A stretch of 64,000 bases of DNA from Mesorhizobium sp. Root157 (GCF_001427385.1 NZ_LMGJ01000001.1:186001-250000), one strand, 5' to 3'; shown: positions 17,601 through 26,040, numbered from the stretch's first letter. Notes: generated from the sequence alone by a model not told the origin. Translations and numbers: made by a program.

Positions 17601-18797
17601 TCACCTGTTTGCCGAGGCGGCGGGCAAAACCTCGACCGAGCGCTCGTAGGACATGCGCACGCTGTTGCGGCCGTTCTGCTTCGCCTTGTAAAGCGCCTCG
17701 TCGGCCCTGCGCATCAGAAGATCGAGTTGCTCATCCCCGGTCCTGGCGGCGACGCCGAAGCTCGCCGTTACCCGCAATCCATGCGGGAAGCCTTCCGTAT
17801 CGCCGGTCGAGAAAAGGACGCGGACCGCTTCGGCAAGCAGGCGTGCCCCGGCAAGGTCCGCCCATGGCAGGAGCACGGCGAATTCTTCCCCGCCGATACG
17901 CCCCGCAACTCCGCGCGCGCCTGAAGCCGCCGCCTGCAGCTTTTCGGCGAAGGCGGCGATCACGCGGTCGCCGACAGCATGGCCGTAACGGTCATTGATC
18001 GACTTGAAGTGATCGAGATCGGCAAGCACCAGTGTAACCGGGCATTTGCTGGTTCCGCACTGGCCGAGAAGCCTCTGCGCGGCCAGGTCGAAGCCGCGCC
18101 TGTTGAGCAGGCCCGACAGTGAATCCGTCTGCGACACTTGCCTCAATCCCGAAACCATATCGAGTGCGGCGGCGGCAAACACACAAAGCGAGATCAAAAG
18201 CGCGAACAAGGCATGCGACAGCATCGCCGAACGCCAATAAACCGAGTTGTAGAAATTTTCGGGGCTGATCGGCCCGTATATGGCCATGACGACCGGCGGC
18301 CGGACGATGAAGTTCATTGCCGTCAGTATCGCCATTCCAAACAGGAAATACTCGGCCATGCTACGCGCCCGGCTTGGCCAAAGGTCGGCTGCGACCAACA
18401 GGCAAATCGCCCCGAAGGCGAAATTCAGTGACAGGATGCGCCTGGTGAGGTCCGCGTCGACGAACATGAACCACATCTGGGCGGTAAAACCGAGAGCGGC
18501 CAGCACGCCTATGATGGGGAAACTTCTGGACCGGCCGAAACGCAGGACGACTGCTGCCCCGACTAGGCAGGCTGCCAGCGAAAACGTCGCGCCTGCGAGG
18601 GCTCGGGTGATGCCGAACCCCGTCGGAAAGGGGAAGGATTGCAGGACAAACCCGACCGCCGACAAACCGTAGCCGGCAGCCAGGAGCGCCAGATGGCGCT
18701 GACGCAGATAGAACCACAGACCAACGAAGGCCGCCGACAGCACGAGCGCGATTGCTGGGTTTAGCAGCGCTATGAACAGGCTCGTATCCACCCTCAA
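17601..18797 (-). CDS. Membrane-bound diguanylate cyclase (GGDEF)
   Basis: About 398 residues with six or seven transmembrane helices, then a GGDEF domain (LSGLLNRRGF, VLADLDHFKSINDRYGHAVG, GRIGGEEFAVLLPW). The active loop GGEEF is intact, while the I-site position reads RGVA instead of RxxD. The start is uncertain: a TTG at 18797 has GGAAG eight bases upstream; GTG at 18791, GTG at 18809 and TTG at 18845 are alternatives. It is the likely paralogue of the cyclase at 16299, the two sharing topology and domain order. Confidence 0.88.
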   Translation of the reverse strand: MRVDTSLFIALLNPAIALVLSAAFVGLWFYLRQRHLALLAAGYGLSAVGFVLQSFPFPTGFGITRALAGATFSLAACLVGAAVVLRFGRSRSFPIIGVLAALGFTAQMWFMFVDADLTRRILSLNFAFGAICLLVAADLWPSRARSMAEYFLFGMAILTAMNFIVRPPVVMAIYGPISPENFYNSVYWRSAMLSHALFALLISLCVFAAAALDMVSGLRQVSQTDSLSGLLNRRGFDLAAQRLLGQCGTSKCPVTLVLADLDHFKSINDRYGHAVGDRVIAAFAEKLQAAASGARGVAGRIGGEEFAVLLPWADLAGARLLAEAVRVLFSTGDTEGFPHGLRVTASFGVAARTGDEQLDLLMRRADEALYKAKQNGRNSVRMSYERSVEVLPAASANR

Positions 18798-18883
18798 CGC
18801 ATCTTCCACCGGTTCCGTGGCGAAAGCCTTAGCCCGTAAGCCCAAACAACGGGTTAAGTCGGAGCGGTATATTTCCTGTATGT

Positions 18884-18916
18884 AAAAATTTCCGGAGCAT
18901 CCGGCCCCGGAAATTT
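18884..18916 (-). terminator. Intrinsic terminator of leuC
   Basis: A perfect 10-bp stem (ccggaaattt 18907-18916 with aaatttccgg 18886-18895) follows the leuC stop on the minus strand and runs into U residues (a-run at 18884-18888 on the plus strand). Confidence 0.82.
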
Positions 18917-18922
18917 CGCCAC

Positions 18923-20347
18923 TTACTGCCAGTCGCGGATGTCGACGAAATGGCCGGCGATCGCCGCCGCCGCCGCCATGGCGGGCGACACCAGATGCGT
19001 GCGGCCCTTGAAGCCCTGGCGGCCCTCGAAATTGCGGTTCGAGGTCGAGGCGCAGCGCTCATGCGGCTTCAGCCGGTCGTCGTTCATGGCCAGGCACATC
19101 GAGCAGCCCGGCTCGCGCCAGTCGAAACCGGCCTCGATGAAGATCTTGTCGAGCCCTTCGGCCTCGGCCTGTTCCTTCACCAGACCCGAGCCCGGCACGA
19201 TCATGGCGTTGACGCGCGGGTTGACCTTTTTGCCCTTGGCGACGGCGGCAACGGCGCGCAGATCCTCGATGCGACCATTGGTGCAGGAGCCGATGAAGAC
19301 GCGATCGACCTCGATGTCGGTGATCTTCGTGCCGGCGGTCAGCCCCATATATTCGAGCGCGCGCTTCTTGGAGTTGCGCTTGTTCTCGTCCGCGATCTGG
19401 TCCGGATCGGGCACGGCACCGAGCACGGAGGCGACGTCCTCGGGCGACGAACCCCAGGTGACAATGGGCGGCAGCGCGGCAGCGTCCAGCACGACGACCT
19501 TGTCGAAATGCGCGCCTTCGTCGGTCTGGAGCGTCTTCCAGTAGCCGAGCGCCATGTCCCACGCCGCGCCCTTCGGCGCGCGCGGCTTGTCCTTGACATA
19601 GGCGAAGGTGGTGTCGTCCGGCGCGATCAGGCCGGCGCGCGCACCGCCTTCGATCGACATGTTGCAGATCGTCATGCGGCCTTCCATCGACAGCGCGCGG
19701 ATCGCCTCGCCGGCATATTCGATGACGTAGCCGGTGCCGCCGGCGGTGCCGATCTCGCCGATGATGGCAAGGATGATGTCCTTGGCGGTGACGCCGGCCG
19801 GCAACTGGCCATCGACCCGCACCAGCATGTTCTTGGCCTTGCGCTGGATCAGCGTCTGCGTTGCCAGCACATGCTCGACTTCCGACGTGCCGATGCCGTG
19901 CGCCAGCGCGCCGAACGCGCCGTGCGTGGAGGTGTGGCTGTCGCCGCAGACAATGGTCATGCCGGGCAGCGTGAAACCCTGCTCCGGCCCGATGATGTGG
20001 ACGATGCCCTGGCGGCGGTCCTTCTCGGAATAATATTCGACGCCGAAGTCGGCGGCGTTCTTCGCCAGCGCCTCGACCTGGATGCGGCTTTCCTCGTTCT
20101 TGATGCCGTTGACGCGGTCCGGCGAGGTCGGCACGTTGTGATCGACCACGGCCAGCGTGCGCTCGGGATGGCGCACCTTGCGGTTGGTCATGCGCAGGCC
20201 TTCGAACGCCTGCGGGCTGGTCACTTCATGGACGAGGTGGCGGTCGATGTAGAGCAGGCAAGTGCCGTCGTCCTGCCGGTCGACCACGTGATCGTCGAAA
20301 ATCTTGTCGTAGAGGGTGCGCAATTTGGGTTCAGAAGGGGCGCTCAT
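18923..20347 (-). CDS. leuC: 3-isopropylmalate dehydratase large subunit (LeuC)
   Basis: A 474-residue aconitase-family enzyme that isomerises 2- to 3-isopropylmalate in leucine synthesis, together with LeuD. Cluster cysteines sit in [13 protein letters not shown] and in GCSMCLAMN; other marks are [47 protein letters not shown] in its usual place, and NRNFEGRQG near the end. Full length. LeuD is not beside it, which is normal in rhizobia. Its transcript ends at the hairpin 18884-18916. Confidence 0.96.
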   Translation of the reverse strand: MSAPSEPKLRTLYDKIFDDHVVDRQDDGTCLLYIDRHLVHEVTSPQAFEGLRMTNRKVRHPERTLAVVDHNVPTSPDRVNGIKNEESRIQVEALAKNAADFGVEYYSEKDRRQGIVHIIGPEQGFTLPGMTIVCGDSHTSTHGAFGALAHGIGTSEVEHVLATQTLIQRKAKNMLVRVDGQLPAGVTAKDIILAIIGEIGTAGGTGYVIEYAGEAIRALSMEGRMTICNMSIEGGARAGLIAPDDTTFAYVKDKPRAPKGAAWDMALGYWKTLQTDEGAHFDKVVVLDAAALPPIVTWGSSPEDVASVLGAVPDPDQIADENKRNSKKRALEYMGLTAGTKITDIEVDRVFIGSCTNGRIEDLRAVAAVAKGKKVNPRVNAMIVPGSGLVKEQAEAEGLDKIFIEAGFDWREPGCSMCLAMNDDRLKPHERCASTSNRNFEGRQGFKGRTHLVSPAMAAAAAIAGHFVDIRDWQ

Positions 20348-20416
20348 GTGCGTAAATCCGTCGATTTCAAAGTGTGGAAGCGAAAACCGGCGACGCCGGC
20401 ACGAAGGCGGACCGGC

Positions 20417-20602
20417 TCAGGAAAGCCGGCTGGCGAGCGCGCCCGAAATGCACGCAAAAAAGCGCGCTGGCAGGCGCTTCTTGTCCTGCAGCACGAAGCC
20501 CTTGTAGGACGGGTCTCCGAACAGCTCTTCCATGGCCTCGCTCATATCAATCTTTTCCGCCCTCGGCAATTGCCGGCTGGATGCGGGAATGTCTCGTTGC
20601 AT
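20417..20602 (-). CDS. Small hypothetical protein upstream of leuC
   Basis: A possible 61-residue protein (MQRDIPASSRQLPRAEKIDM then SEAMEELFGDPSYKGFVLQD), ending KKRLPARFFACISGALASRL. An AAAGGGG-like ribosome site lies about eight bases before the ATG at 20602. It ends 69 bases before leuC on the same strand. No leucine-codon run is seen, so it is not an attenuator leader peptide. Coding status is uncertain. Confidence 0.4.
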   Translation of the reverse strand: MQRDIPASSRQLPRAEKIDMSEAMEELFGDPSYKGFVLQDKKRLPARFFACISGALASRLS

Positions 20603-20618
20603 GGAAGGCCCCTTTCCG

Positions 20619-20812
20619 TTCGTCATCCTCGGGCAAGCCCGAGCGTAGCGAAAGGCGCGACCCGGGGATCCATGCCGTGAGGGTTGAGATGCGCGGGGCG
20701 GTTCAGAATGAAGAGTTGTCTTCTTCACCCTTTACGCACCGCCGCCTCGTAACGGCATGGATCCTAGGGTCTCCGCGACGGCCTTTGGCCTGCTACGCCC
20801 TAGGATGACGAA
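20619..20812. repeat. Large inverted repeat (mosaic intergenic element)
   Basis: Two arms of about 60 bases, 20619-20679 and 20752-20812, are imperfect inverted copies: each holds ttcgtcatcct at the outer end and ggatccatgccgt at the inner end, with a small internal hairpin in each arm (for example ctcgggcaagcccgag). The 72-bp centre is not repeated. No transposase gene is nearby; it looks like a non-autonomous or REP-type element. Confidence 0.75.
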
Positions 20813-21350
20813 GAGATGGGTGTGCTTGTTCATTGCCACGCCCGGCTAAAGCCGTCTGGCCATTGTCAAAGAACTGACCTCGGTTGAGAGGTCGGAAAGA
20901 CGGGCGGTCAGGAGATCGCTCGTTTTAGTAGGTATGTGCGGTCACCCGACCGCCCGTCCGGCGTTTTAAGATTTCAAATCCGCCCGCTTTCATCGACACG
21001 CCGTGTCCCCTCACAGGCTCTCCTTGAAGATGCCGCTGCTAAGGTGAGGGCGACGCTCGGCGGCCTAGCGCGTCCCCTTTCAACGCTGCACAGGACACAA
21101 CCGGTCCCTTCGTGGGGGGCAGACCAAACCTCCCCGGCGCGAGCCACGCTAGCCCGCATCCGAGGCGCCGGTTTCTCTCCACGATTGCGCCGTCGCGACA
21201 CCGCGTTCCCGCGAGAGAAACTGGGGCGGAGTATGAGAGGGGGTTGGAGGGTGGGGATAGAAAAATGCTAAGTGGTTGAGATTGCTGGAAACTGCTTCAG
21301 AACAGTCCACTGCTACGGGTGCCGTCAGGAACCCTCAATCTGCGATTTGG
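20813..21350. other. Non-coding stretch beside the DUF7662-like gene
   Basis: After the inverted repeat this stretch has no credible gene. A G/C-rich part (20940-21230) contains plus- and minus-strand frames of 75-111 codons without domain or signal. From about 21270 the DNA is visibly richer in A and T than the neighbours, and this continues through the small gene at 21351. Confidence 0.4.
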
Positions 21351-21605
21351 TCATCTACCTGTGCGCATTCGCATGAAAGTGACAGTTCGATTGTTCATAT
21401 CTGGATACGCTTCGTATCCCGCCGATTGCCACGATTTGCACTGAACGTGTGCGGTGACTTCCAAATCTTCGTTCGCCCACCACCAATCATATTTGCGGGC
21501 CGACGCAGGTAGATTGGACAATACGTCCAACTCATCGAAGCTCATCACAACATCGACAGCTGTTTGCTGTACCAAGTGATCTCTCCAAGCATCATACTTT
21601 CCCAT
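21351..21605 (-). CDS. Small DUF7662-like protein
   Basis: An 84-residue protein with the pattern of the small DUF7662 domain: MGKYDAWRDHLVQQ, a VVMSFDELDVL segment, LPASARKYDWWWAN, then an aromatic core and a final VTFMR. Such domains occur alone or attached to restriction-like and DNA-associated proteins; no role is established. ATG at 21605 follows GGTGGAG; GTG at 21614 is an alternative. Its base composition is more AT-rich than the flanks and the gene sits alone beside an inverted repeat, which suggests acquisition from elsewhere. Confidence 0.6.
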   Translation of the reverse strand: MGKYDAWRDHLVQQTAVDVVMSFDELDVLSNLPASARKYDWWWANEDLEVTAHVQCKSWQSAGYEAYPDMNNRTVTFMRMRTGR

Positions 21606-21656
21606 TTGCTCCACCCCCCAATATCATGAAGAAAAAGCTCGGCAGGTCGTCTCCGC

Positions 21657-22214
21657 TCACGCCGCTTCCTGCTCCTGGCAGATCTGTTCGGCTTCGGCGT
21701 CTTCCAGCGGCTGCTTCAGCAACCGGCAATAGTGCTGGCCCGGTCCGCGCGCATCGGCGGCAAAATGCCGGCAGTCGTGGCAGATGCCGAAGGCTCGGCC
21801 TGAGCGCGCCGCAAGCGCCGAGGTAACCAGCGCCGCGACGCCATCGCCAAGCGTGGCCCGCAAGGGCTGCGGCAAGGCCTCGAAAGCTTTCTGGATCGTC
21901 GCCATGCCGTCGAGCGGCAACAGCGCCCTGCCCTTTTCGGTCAGGCCGAGTTGAACCGAACGGGCATCGCCCGGATTGGCGGTCTTTTCGACAAGGCCGG
22001 CCCGCTCCAGCGACATCAGCGTTTGCGACACGGTGCCCTTGGTGAGGCCGAGATAGGCGGTGAGGCCGCCCGGCGTGCGCGAGAAGCGGTTGGCGCGGGC
22101 AAGATAGCGCAACGCCTCCCACTGCGCCGGCTTCAGCCCATGCGCATGCCCTTCATTGGTGACCAGCCGCGCCAGCCGCTCGATCAGTTCGATGGTTTCG
22201 CCGTCGTTGCGCAT
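21657..22214 (-). CDS. MarR family regulator with C-terminal cysteine motif
   Basis: A 185-residue winged-helix regulator. The HTH is clear (LKPAQWEALRYLARANRFSR, LGLTKGTVSQTLMSLERAGL, then GDARSVQLGLTEKG). The last ~45 residues are unusual for MarR: ICHDCRHFAADARG, then HYCRLLKQPL and QICQEQE, four cysteines in a C-x2-C ... C ... C spacing that could hold a metal or cluster. ATG at 22214 gives the family N-terminus; in-frame codons further upstream only translate two copies of an intergenic repeat. It is divergent from the secreted-protein gene at 22466, and two palindromes between them are likely its operators. Confidence 0.85.
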   Translation of the reverse strand: MRNDGETIELIERLARLVTNEGHAHGLKPAQWEALRYLARANRFSRTPGGLTAYLGLTKGTVSQTLMSLERAGLVEKTANPGDARSVQLGLTEKGRALLPLDGMATIQKAFEALPQPLRATLGDGVAALVTSALAARSGRAFGICHDCRHFAADARGPGQHYCRLLKQPLEDAEAEQICQEQEAA

Positions 22215-22273
22215 TGCTGTCAAAGCGTGTCGCGGCTTTCTGCATCGCTTCGCACGCTTTAGCTCCTTCTTCC

Positions 22274-22377
22274 ATGCATGTCCTTGTCCCGAAACCGGTT
22301 CCCACTTTCGGGAGACATGCCCTCTTGCATGCATGTCTTTGTCTCGAAACCGGTTCCCACTTTCGGGAGACATGCAT
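22274..22377 (+). repeat. Two tandem copies of a rhizobial palindromic repeat
   Basis: Copies at 22274-22320 and 22329-22377 share gcatgtc..tgtc.cgaaaccgg then ttcccactttcgggagacatgc. Each folds as a hairpin (atgcatgtc with gacatgcat outside, cgaaa with tttcg inside). Related single copies lie at 29091, 35480 and 57304. Confidence 0.85.
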
Positions 22378-22398
22378 TGGTATCGTAACACTACCAAT
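22376..22398. promoter_or_regulatory. Palindromic operator candidate 1
   Basis: ATTGGTA, nine bases, TACCAAT. It shares the TGGTA/TACCA half-site with candidate 2, whose centre is 55 bases away. Both lie between the MarR gene and the secreted-protein gene. The left edge touches the repeat copy ending at 22377. Confidence 0.55.
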
Positions 22399-22431
22399 AT
22401 TGCAATGCATCGCAGCGCCTGCTATGCGGAT

Positions 22432-22452
22432 ATGGTATCGAGTCAATACCAT
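22432..22452. promoter_or_regulatory. Palindromic operator candidate 2
   Basis: ATGGTAT, seven bases, ATACCAT, a perfect inverted repeat ending 13 bases before the start of the secreted protein at 22466. Binding here would block the ribosome-proximal promoter region. The size fits MarR dimers. Confidence 0.6.
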
Positions 22453-22465
22453 TGGAGAAACAGGC

Positions 22466-23179
22466 ATGAGACCCCACCTTCTCGCGGCGACGGCGCTGCT
22501 GGCTCTTGGCCAGCCGGCCATAGCCCACGACATCAAAAGCGCGATCGACCCGGGCAAGCCCGCCGCATTCGACATCACCTCCGCTTCGGCCACCACGGAC
22601 GGGCGGCTTTCCACCTTCATGATGGAGGTTGCCGGCGAGGCCGGATCGGTGAAGCCGGAGGCGACCGGCAAACTGCAGGGCGCGAAAGTCGCGGCCTATG
22701 TCTGGCCGACCGGCTTCGATCCTTCGGCCGTCGGCTTTGCCGAAAAGGCGGGCATCCTTGCGCTGGCGATCACCGCGCATCCCGACTTCGACGACACGCC
22801 GCTGTTCGACGAGAACGGCGACGGCGACCCGGCCAATGACGGCGCCGACTGGCACTCGCACTGGGTGGTGCTGGGCAAGGATGACGGCTGCGGCGCGGGC
22901 CTGAAGGTGCTGGACGTGTCGCCCGGTGTCGATCTTCTCCCGCCGACCGCACCGATGCTGCCGCTGGCACTGGACAGTCCCGGCATGTCGCCCAGCCTGA
23001 AGGGCAAGACGGCGCGGATCACCGTGCCGGTGAAAGGCGGCGAGGGCGTCTCCTTCGACGCGGTGACGGCCGAATTGCAGGTGAACGCCGAAGGCAAGAC
23101 ACCGCTTCTATGCGTGACCGGCGTGCACGATGTCGCCTCCGGCGACCTGTCGCTGCCCGGCAAGATCGTGAAGCAATAG
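22466..23179 (+). CDS. Secreted hypothetical protein, probable MarR target
   Basis: A 237-residue protein with a signal peptide (MRPHLLAATALLALGQPAIA). The mature chain contains an Asp-rich loop DENGDGDPANDGADWHSHW, which resembles a calcium- or metal-binding loop with nearby histidines, and two cysteines (DGCGAG and LLCVTG). ATG at 22466 is preceded by GGAGA. The two palindromes just upstream point to control by the divergent MarR protein. I do not recognise the family; a periplasmic metal-binding role is an inference from the loop only. Confidence 0.75.
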   Translation: MRPHLLAATALLALGQPAIAHDIKSAIDPGKPAAFDITSASATTDGRLSTFMMEVAGEAGSVKPEATGKLQGAKVAAYVWPTGFDPSAVGFAEKAGILALAITAHPDFDDTPLFDENGDGDPANDGADWHSHWVVLGKDDGCGAGLKVLDVSPGVDLLPPTAPMLPLALDSPGMSPSLKGKTARITVPVKGGEGVSFDAVTAELQVNAEGKTPLLCVTGVHDVASGDLSLPGKIVKQ

Positions 23180-23182
23180 CGG

Positions 23183-24073
23183 CTAGGCCTTGGATTTTTC
23201 CTTGGCCTTGCCCCCATCGGCCAAGGATGCGCCGTCTGGAGTTCCTCCGATATCCAGGCGGCGTTCGCCATGGCCGCGCCGCATGCGCTGTTCCAGTGCC
23301 CTCAGCGCAAGCGAAAGCCCGACGGTGAGGATGAGGTAGATATAGGCGACGATCGAATAGGTCTCGAAGAAGCGGAACGAGCCGGAGGCGTAGATCTTGG
23401 CCATCTGGGTGATGTCGGCGACGCCGAGCACCGAGACCAGCGACGAATCCTTGACCATGGCGACGAAGTCGTTGCCGAGCGGCGGCAGGATGGTGCGGAC
23501 AGCTTGCGGTAAGACGATCAGGCGGAAGCGCTGGAACGGCGTCAGCCCCAGCGCCTTGGCCGCCTCGACCTGGCCGCCGTCGACCGCCAGGATGCCGGCG
23601 CGGAAGACTTCGGCGATGAAGGCGGAATAACCTATGGTCAGCGCCATGATGGCCCGCCAGAGCAGCGATACGTCGCGCACCAGAAGCGGCTCGATCAGCC
23701 CGGCGTCCTGCAAGGGCAAGGTGACGGCGTTCCATGCCGCGACGAAGGCCGGCGCGCCGACGAAGGCGATCCAGAACAGAAGCACCAGCATCGGCACGCC
23801 GCGAAGGATCTCGACATAGAAGCGCGCGACCTGTCTCAGCACGCGCGAGCCCGACAGCGCCATCAGCGCGATGCCGAGCCCCATCGCCGAGGCCAGCACG
23901 AACGCCACCAGCGTGACGAAGATGGTGATGCCGATGCCTTTGGCGACGGTGGCGAAGACCTGGGAATAAAGCTCGCTTGCCGCAATCGCGACGGCGGCAG
24001 TGGCGGCCAGCAGGGCGGCGGCGACCAGCCACCACGGAAAATCCGGCTTTTGCAGCTTCAGGGGTTGCGGCAT
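23183..24073 (-). CDS. Polar amino-acid ABC transporter permease (HisM/GlnP type)
   Basis: A 296-residue inner-membrane permease of the HisMQ family. The conserved cytoplasmic loop reads EAAKALGLTPFQRFRLIVLPQA, ending with PPLGNDF, and AFIAEVFRAGILAVDGGQVE precedes it. Five or so helices and a charged C-terminal tail rich in lysine complete it. It follows its binding protein by 72 bases on the same strand. Only one permease gene is present, so the channel would be a homodimer; no ATPase gene is adjacent, so it must borrow one or rely on a distant gene. The 3' end nearly touches the convergent secreted-protein gene (three bases apart). Confidence 0.9.
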   Translation of the reverse strand: MPQPLKLQKPDFPWWLVAAALLAATAAVAIAASELYSQVFATVAKGIGITIFVTLVAFVLASAMGLGIALMALSGSRVLRQVARFYVEILRGVPMLVLLFWIAFVGAPAFVAAWNAVTLPLQDAGLIEPLLVRDVSLLWRAIMALTIGYSAFIAEVFRAGILAVDGGQVEAAKALGLTPFQRFRLIVLPQAVRTILPPLGNDFVAMVKDSSLVSVLGVADITQMAKIYASGSFRFFETYSIVAYIYLILTVGLSLALRALEQRMRRGHGERRLDIGGTPDGASLADGGKAKEKSKA

Positions 24074-24145
24074 CTAGCGGGAACCCGCGCGGATTCCCGA
24101 TGCAAAGCCATCAATCGTCATCATGAAAACAAGCCGGGTCGAAGA

Positions 24146-24943
24146 TCATTCGCCGAGCTTGTAGTCGAGGAACCACTTCTTGGTCAAAGCGTCGAGCGTG
24201 CCGTCCTTCTTCAGGTCCGCGATCGCGGCGTTGACGGGTTGGATGAATTCGGAGCCTTTCGGGAAGATGAAGCCGAAATCCTCGGTGCCAAGCGGCCCGC
24301 CGATCAGCTTCAGCCCGCCGCCGGAGTTTTCGACATAGCCCTTGCCGGCGGTGCCGTCGGTCAAGACGACATCGACATCGCCGGAAATGAGCGCCAGCAC
24401 GCTGGCCCCGAACGTCTCGAACAGCTTGATGCGCGGGTTCTGCTCGTTGCCGTCGAGCACGCTGTAGACGGCGGTGTAGAACGGCGTGGTACCGGCCTGC
24501 GCGCCGACGAGGCCATCCTTGAACGCGCCAAAGGTGGCGGCGTCGGTGAAACGGCTTTCGTCGGAACGCACCAGCATGAACTGCTCCGAGCGCATATAGG
24601 GGTCGGAGAAATCGACCTTGGCCTTGCGCTCGTCGTTAATGGTGATGCCGTTCATGCCGATATTGTACTGGTCGTCGGAAACGGCCTGGATCATCGCGTC
24701 CCATGAGGCGTTCTGGTATTCGACCTGGAAATTCAGCCGCTTGGCGATCTCGTTCATCGCATCATATTCCCAGCCCATCTGCTCGCCGGTCTTGGGGTCG
24801 ACGAACTGCAAGGGCGGATAGGCATTTTCGGTGACGACCACGACCTTCTTGCCGCCCAGGTCCGGCAGGGTCTGGGCGAAGGCGACGGCCGGGGCGAGGA
24901 TCACGGCCAGCAGGCCGGCAAGAACGAGCTTGGACTTGGTCAT
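24146..24943 (-). CDS. Polar amino-acid ABC transporter substrate-binding protein
   Basis: A 265-residue periplasmic binding protein of the SBP family 3. Signal peptide MTKSKLVLAGLLAVILAPAV with cleavage near FAQ. Family words: VTENAYPPLQFVDPKTGEQM, GWEYDAMNEIAKRL, the ligand loop DDQYNIGMNGITINDERKAKV, and the C-terminal DLKKDGTLDALTKKWF. ATG at 24943 has GGAG upstream; a TTG at 24955 is not needed. Ligand not predictable beyond a polar or charged amino acid. Confidence 0.9.
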   Translation of the reverse strand: MTKSKLVLAGLLAVILAPAVAFAQTLPDLGGKKVVVVTENAYPPLQFVDPKTGEQMGWEYDAMNEIAKRLNFQVEYQNASWDAMIQAVSDDQYNIGMNGITINDERKAKVDFSDPYMRSEQFMLVRSDESRFTDAATFGAFKDGLVGAQAGTTPFYTAVYSVLDGNEQNPRIKLFETFGASVLALISGDVDVVLTDGTAGKGYVENSGGGLKLIGGPLGTEDFGFIFPKGSEFIQPVNAAIADLKKDGTLDALTKKWFLDYKLGE

Positions 24944-25080
24944 GGCGCACTCCAAGGATGACCTTCCCGAAATCGGAAGGGCAATGAAACCCCGCCGACT
25001 TTAGCCGCCTTGATGCGCCTTGCAAGATGGCCCTTCCTCAACCGGCCCGTGCATGTCGCCGGCCGATGGCGGCGGCAACG

Positions 25081-25104
25081 AAAAAGGCGGCCGAAGCCGC
25101 CTTT
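25081..25104 (-). terminator. Intrinsic terminator of rplS
   Basis: Nine-base stem (aaaggcggc 25083-25091 / gccgccttt 25096-25104) with tetraloop cgaa, followed on the minus strand by five U residues, 22 bases past the rplS stop. Confidence 0.85.
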
Positions 25105-25126
25105 CCGATGGAAATGCCTAAGAGGC

Positions 25127-25687
25127 TTATTCCGCAGTTGCGGGGGCGGCCTCGGCGGCAGCGGCTTCCGCTGCCTTTGCGGCCTCATCGGCAGCCTTCT
25201 TCTCGGCGGCTTCCTGGGCGGCCTTCTCGGCGGCCAGCGCTTCGGCGGCGGCGATCTTCTCGGCCTCGATGCGCGCCTTCTCGGCGTTCAGCGCATCGCG
25301 CTCGGCTTCGTTCAGCTTGCGGGCGCGCACGCCGGTATTTTCCGTGATGCGGGCCGACTTGCCGCGACGGTCGCGCAGGTAATAGAGCTTGGCGCGGCGC
25401 ACCTTGCCGCGGCGCACGATCTCGACGCCCTCGACCATCGGCGAATAGACCGGGAACACGCGCTCCACGCCTTCGCCGTAGGAAATCTTGCGGACGGTGA
25501 AATTCTCCTGGAAGCCGGCGCCGGAACGGGCGATGACGACGCCCTCATAGGCCTGCACGCGGGTGCGGGTGCCTTCGGTGACGCGCACGTTGACGCGCAC
25601 GGTGTCGCCGGGCTGGAATTCGGGCAGCTTGCGCTTGGCTTCGATCTTGGCGGCCTGTTCGGCCTCGAGCTGACGGATGAGATCCAT
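25127..25687 (-). CDS. rplS: Ribosomal protein L19 with Ala/Glu/Lys-rich tail
   Basis: The first ~115 residues are the normal L19 of the large ribosomal subunit, found at the 30S-50S interface: [33 protein letters not shown], then [20 protein letters not shown] and [18 protein letters not shown]. Beyond this, about 65 residues are almost only A, E, K and D ([20 protein letters not shown]), a predicted long helix. This tail is common in rhizobial L19 and its role is unknown. ATG at 25687 was chosen; GTG at 25699 is in frame. Total 186 residues against about 115 in enteric bacteria. Confidence 0.96.
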   Translation of the reverse strand: MDLIRQLEAEQAAKIEAKRKLPEFQPGDTVRVNVRVTEGTRTRVQAYEGVVIARSGAGFQENFTVRKISYGEGVERVFPVYSPMVEGVEIVRRGKVRRAKLYYLRDRRGKSARITENTGVRARKLNEAERDALNAEKARIEAEKIAAAEALAAEKAAQEAAEKKAADEAAKAAEAAAAEAAPATAE

Positions 25688-26040
25688 CGTTTTATCCACT
25701 TCTTGTTCTTCCGACAGTCAGAGCGCCCTGCTCTCGCCTCGCAGTTCAAATGACCGCTTGGCTATGCCATCCGTCCCAGGACATCCGGCAGGGGCGACTA
25801 CACCGCCACATGTTGACGGGTTATTCCAGTCCGGAAGATTGTTCTTCCAGTACGGGCGCGGCGATACACCATTGCGAAGGCTTTGTCACCTGCGGCCCGG
25901 ATAATTTATGCGTCTTGCCCTTCCGTAACGAAAAGTGCATTGCCTCCCCGACACCATGGTGTCGCGTCAGTCTTAGCCTTTCCATATCGAATTCGAACGC
26001 CATATCGCCCGCCCTTGTGACATAACAGGCTGTTTTCATC
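25688..26040. other. Intergenic stretch between rplS and the TSUP gene
   Basis: A divergent 353-bp gap that must hold both promoters. It contains a perfect 14-bp palindrome (gacaccatggtgtc, 25950-25963), 78 bases before the TSUP start. No gene-like frame is seen. Confidence 0.45.

Noticed and set aside
18950..20680. Plus-strand open frame of about 576 codons
   Set aside because: Antisense to leuC; sequence is low-complexity R/A/D/H-rich without a domain.
20936..21271. Plus-strand frame of 111 codons
   Set aside because: No similarity, no ribosome site, and odd composition in a repeat-rich gap.
22274..22377. Tandem palindromic repeats as a possible CRISPR array
   Set aside because: Only two copies with an eight-base gap, and single copies elsewhere; hairpin structure and placement fit a dispersed intergenic repeat.
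22214..22465. N-terminal extensions of the MarR gene and of the secreted protein through the repeats
   Set aside because: Both only translate the tandem palindromic repeats; true starts at 22214 (minus) and 22466 (plus) have signal peptide or family start.
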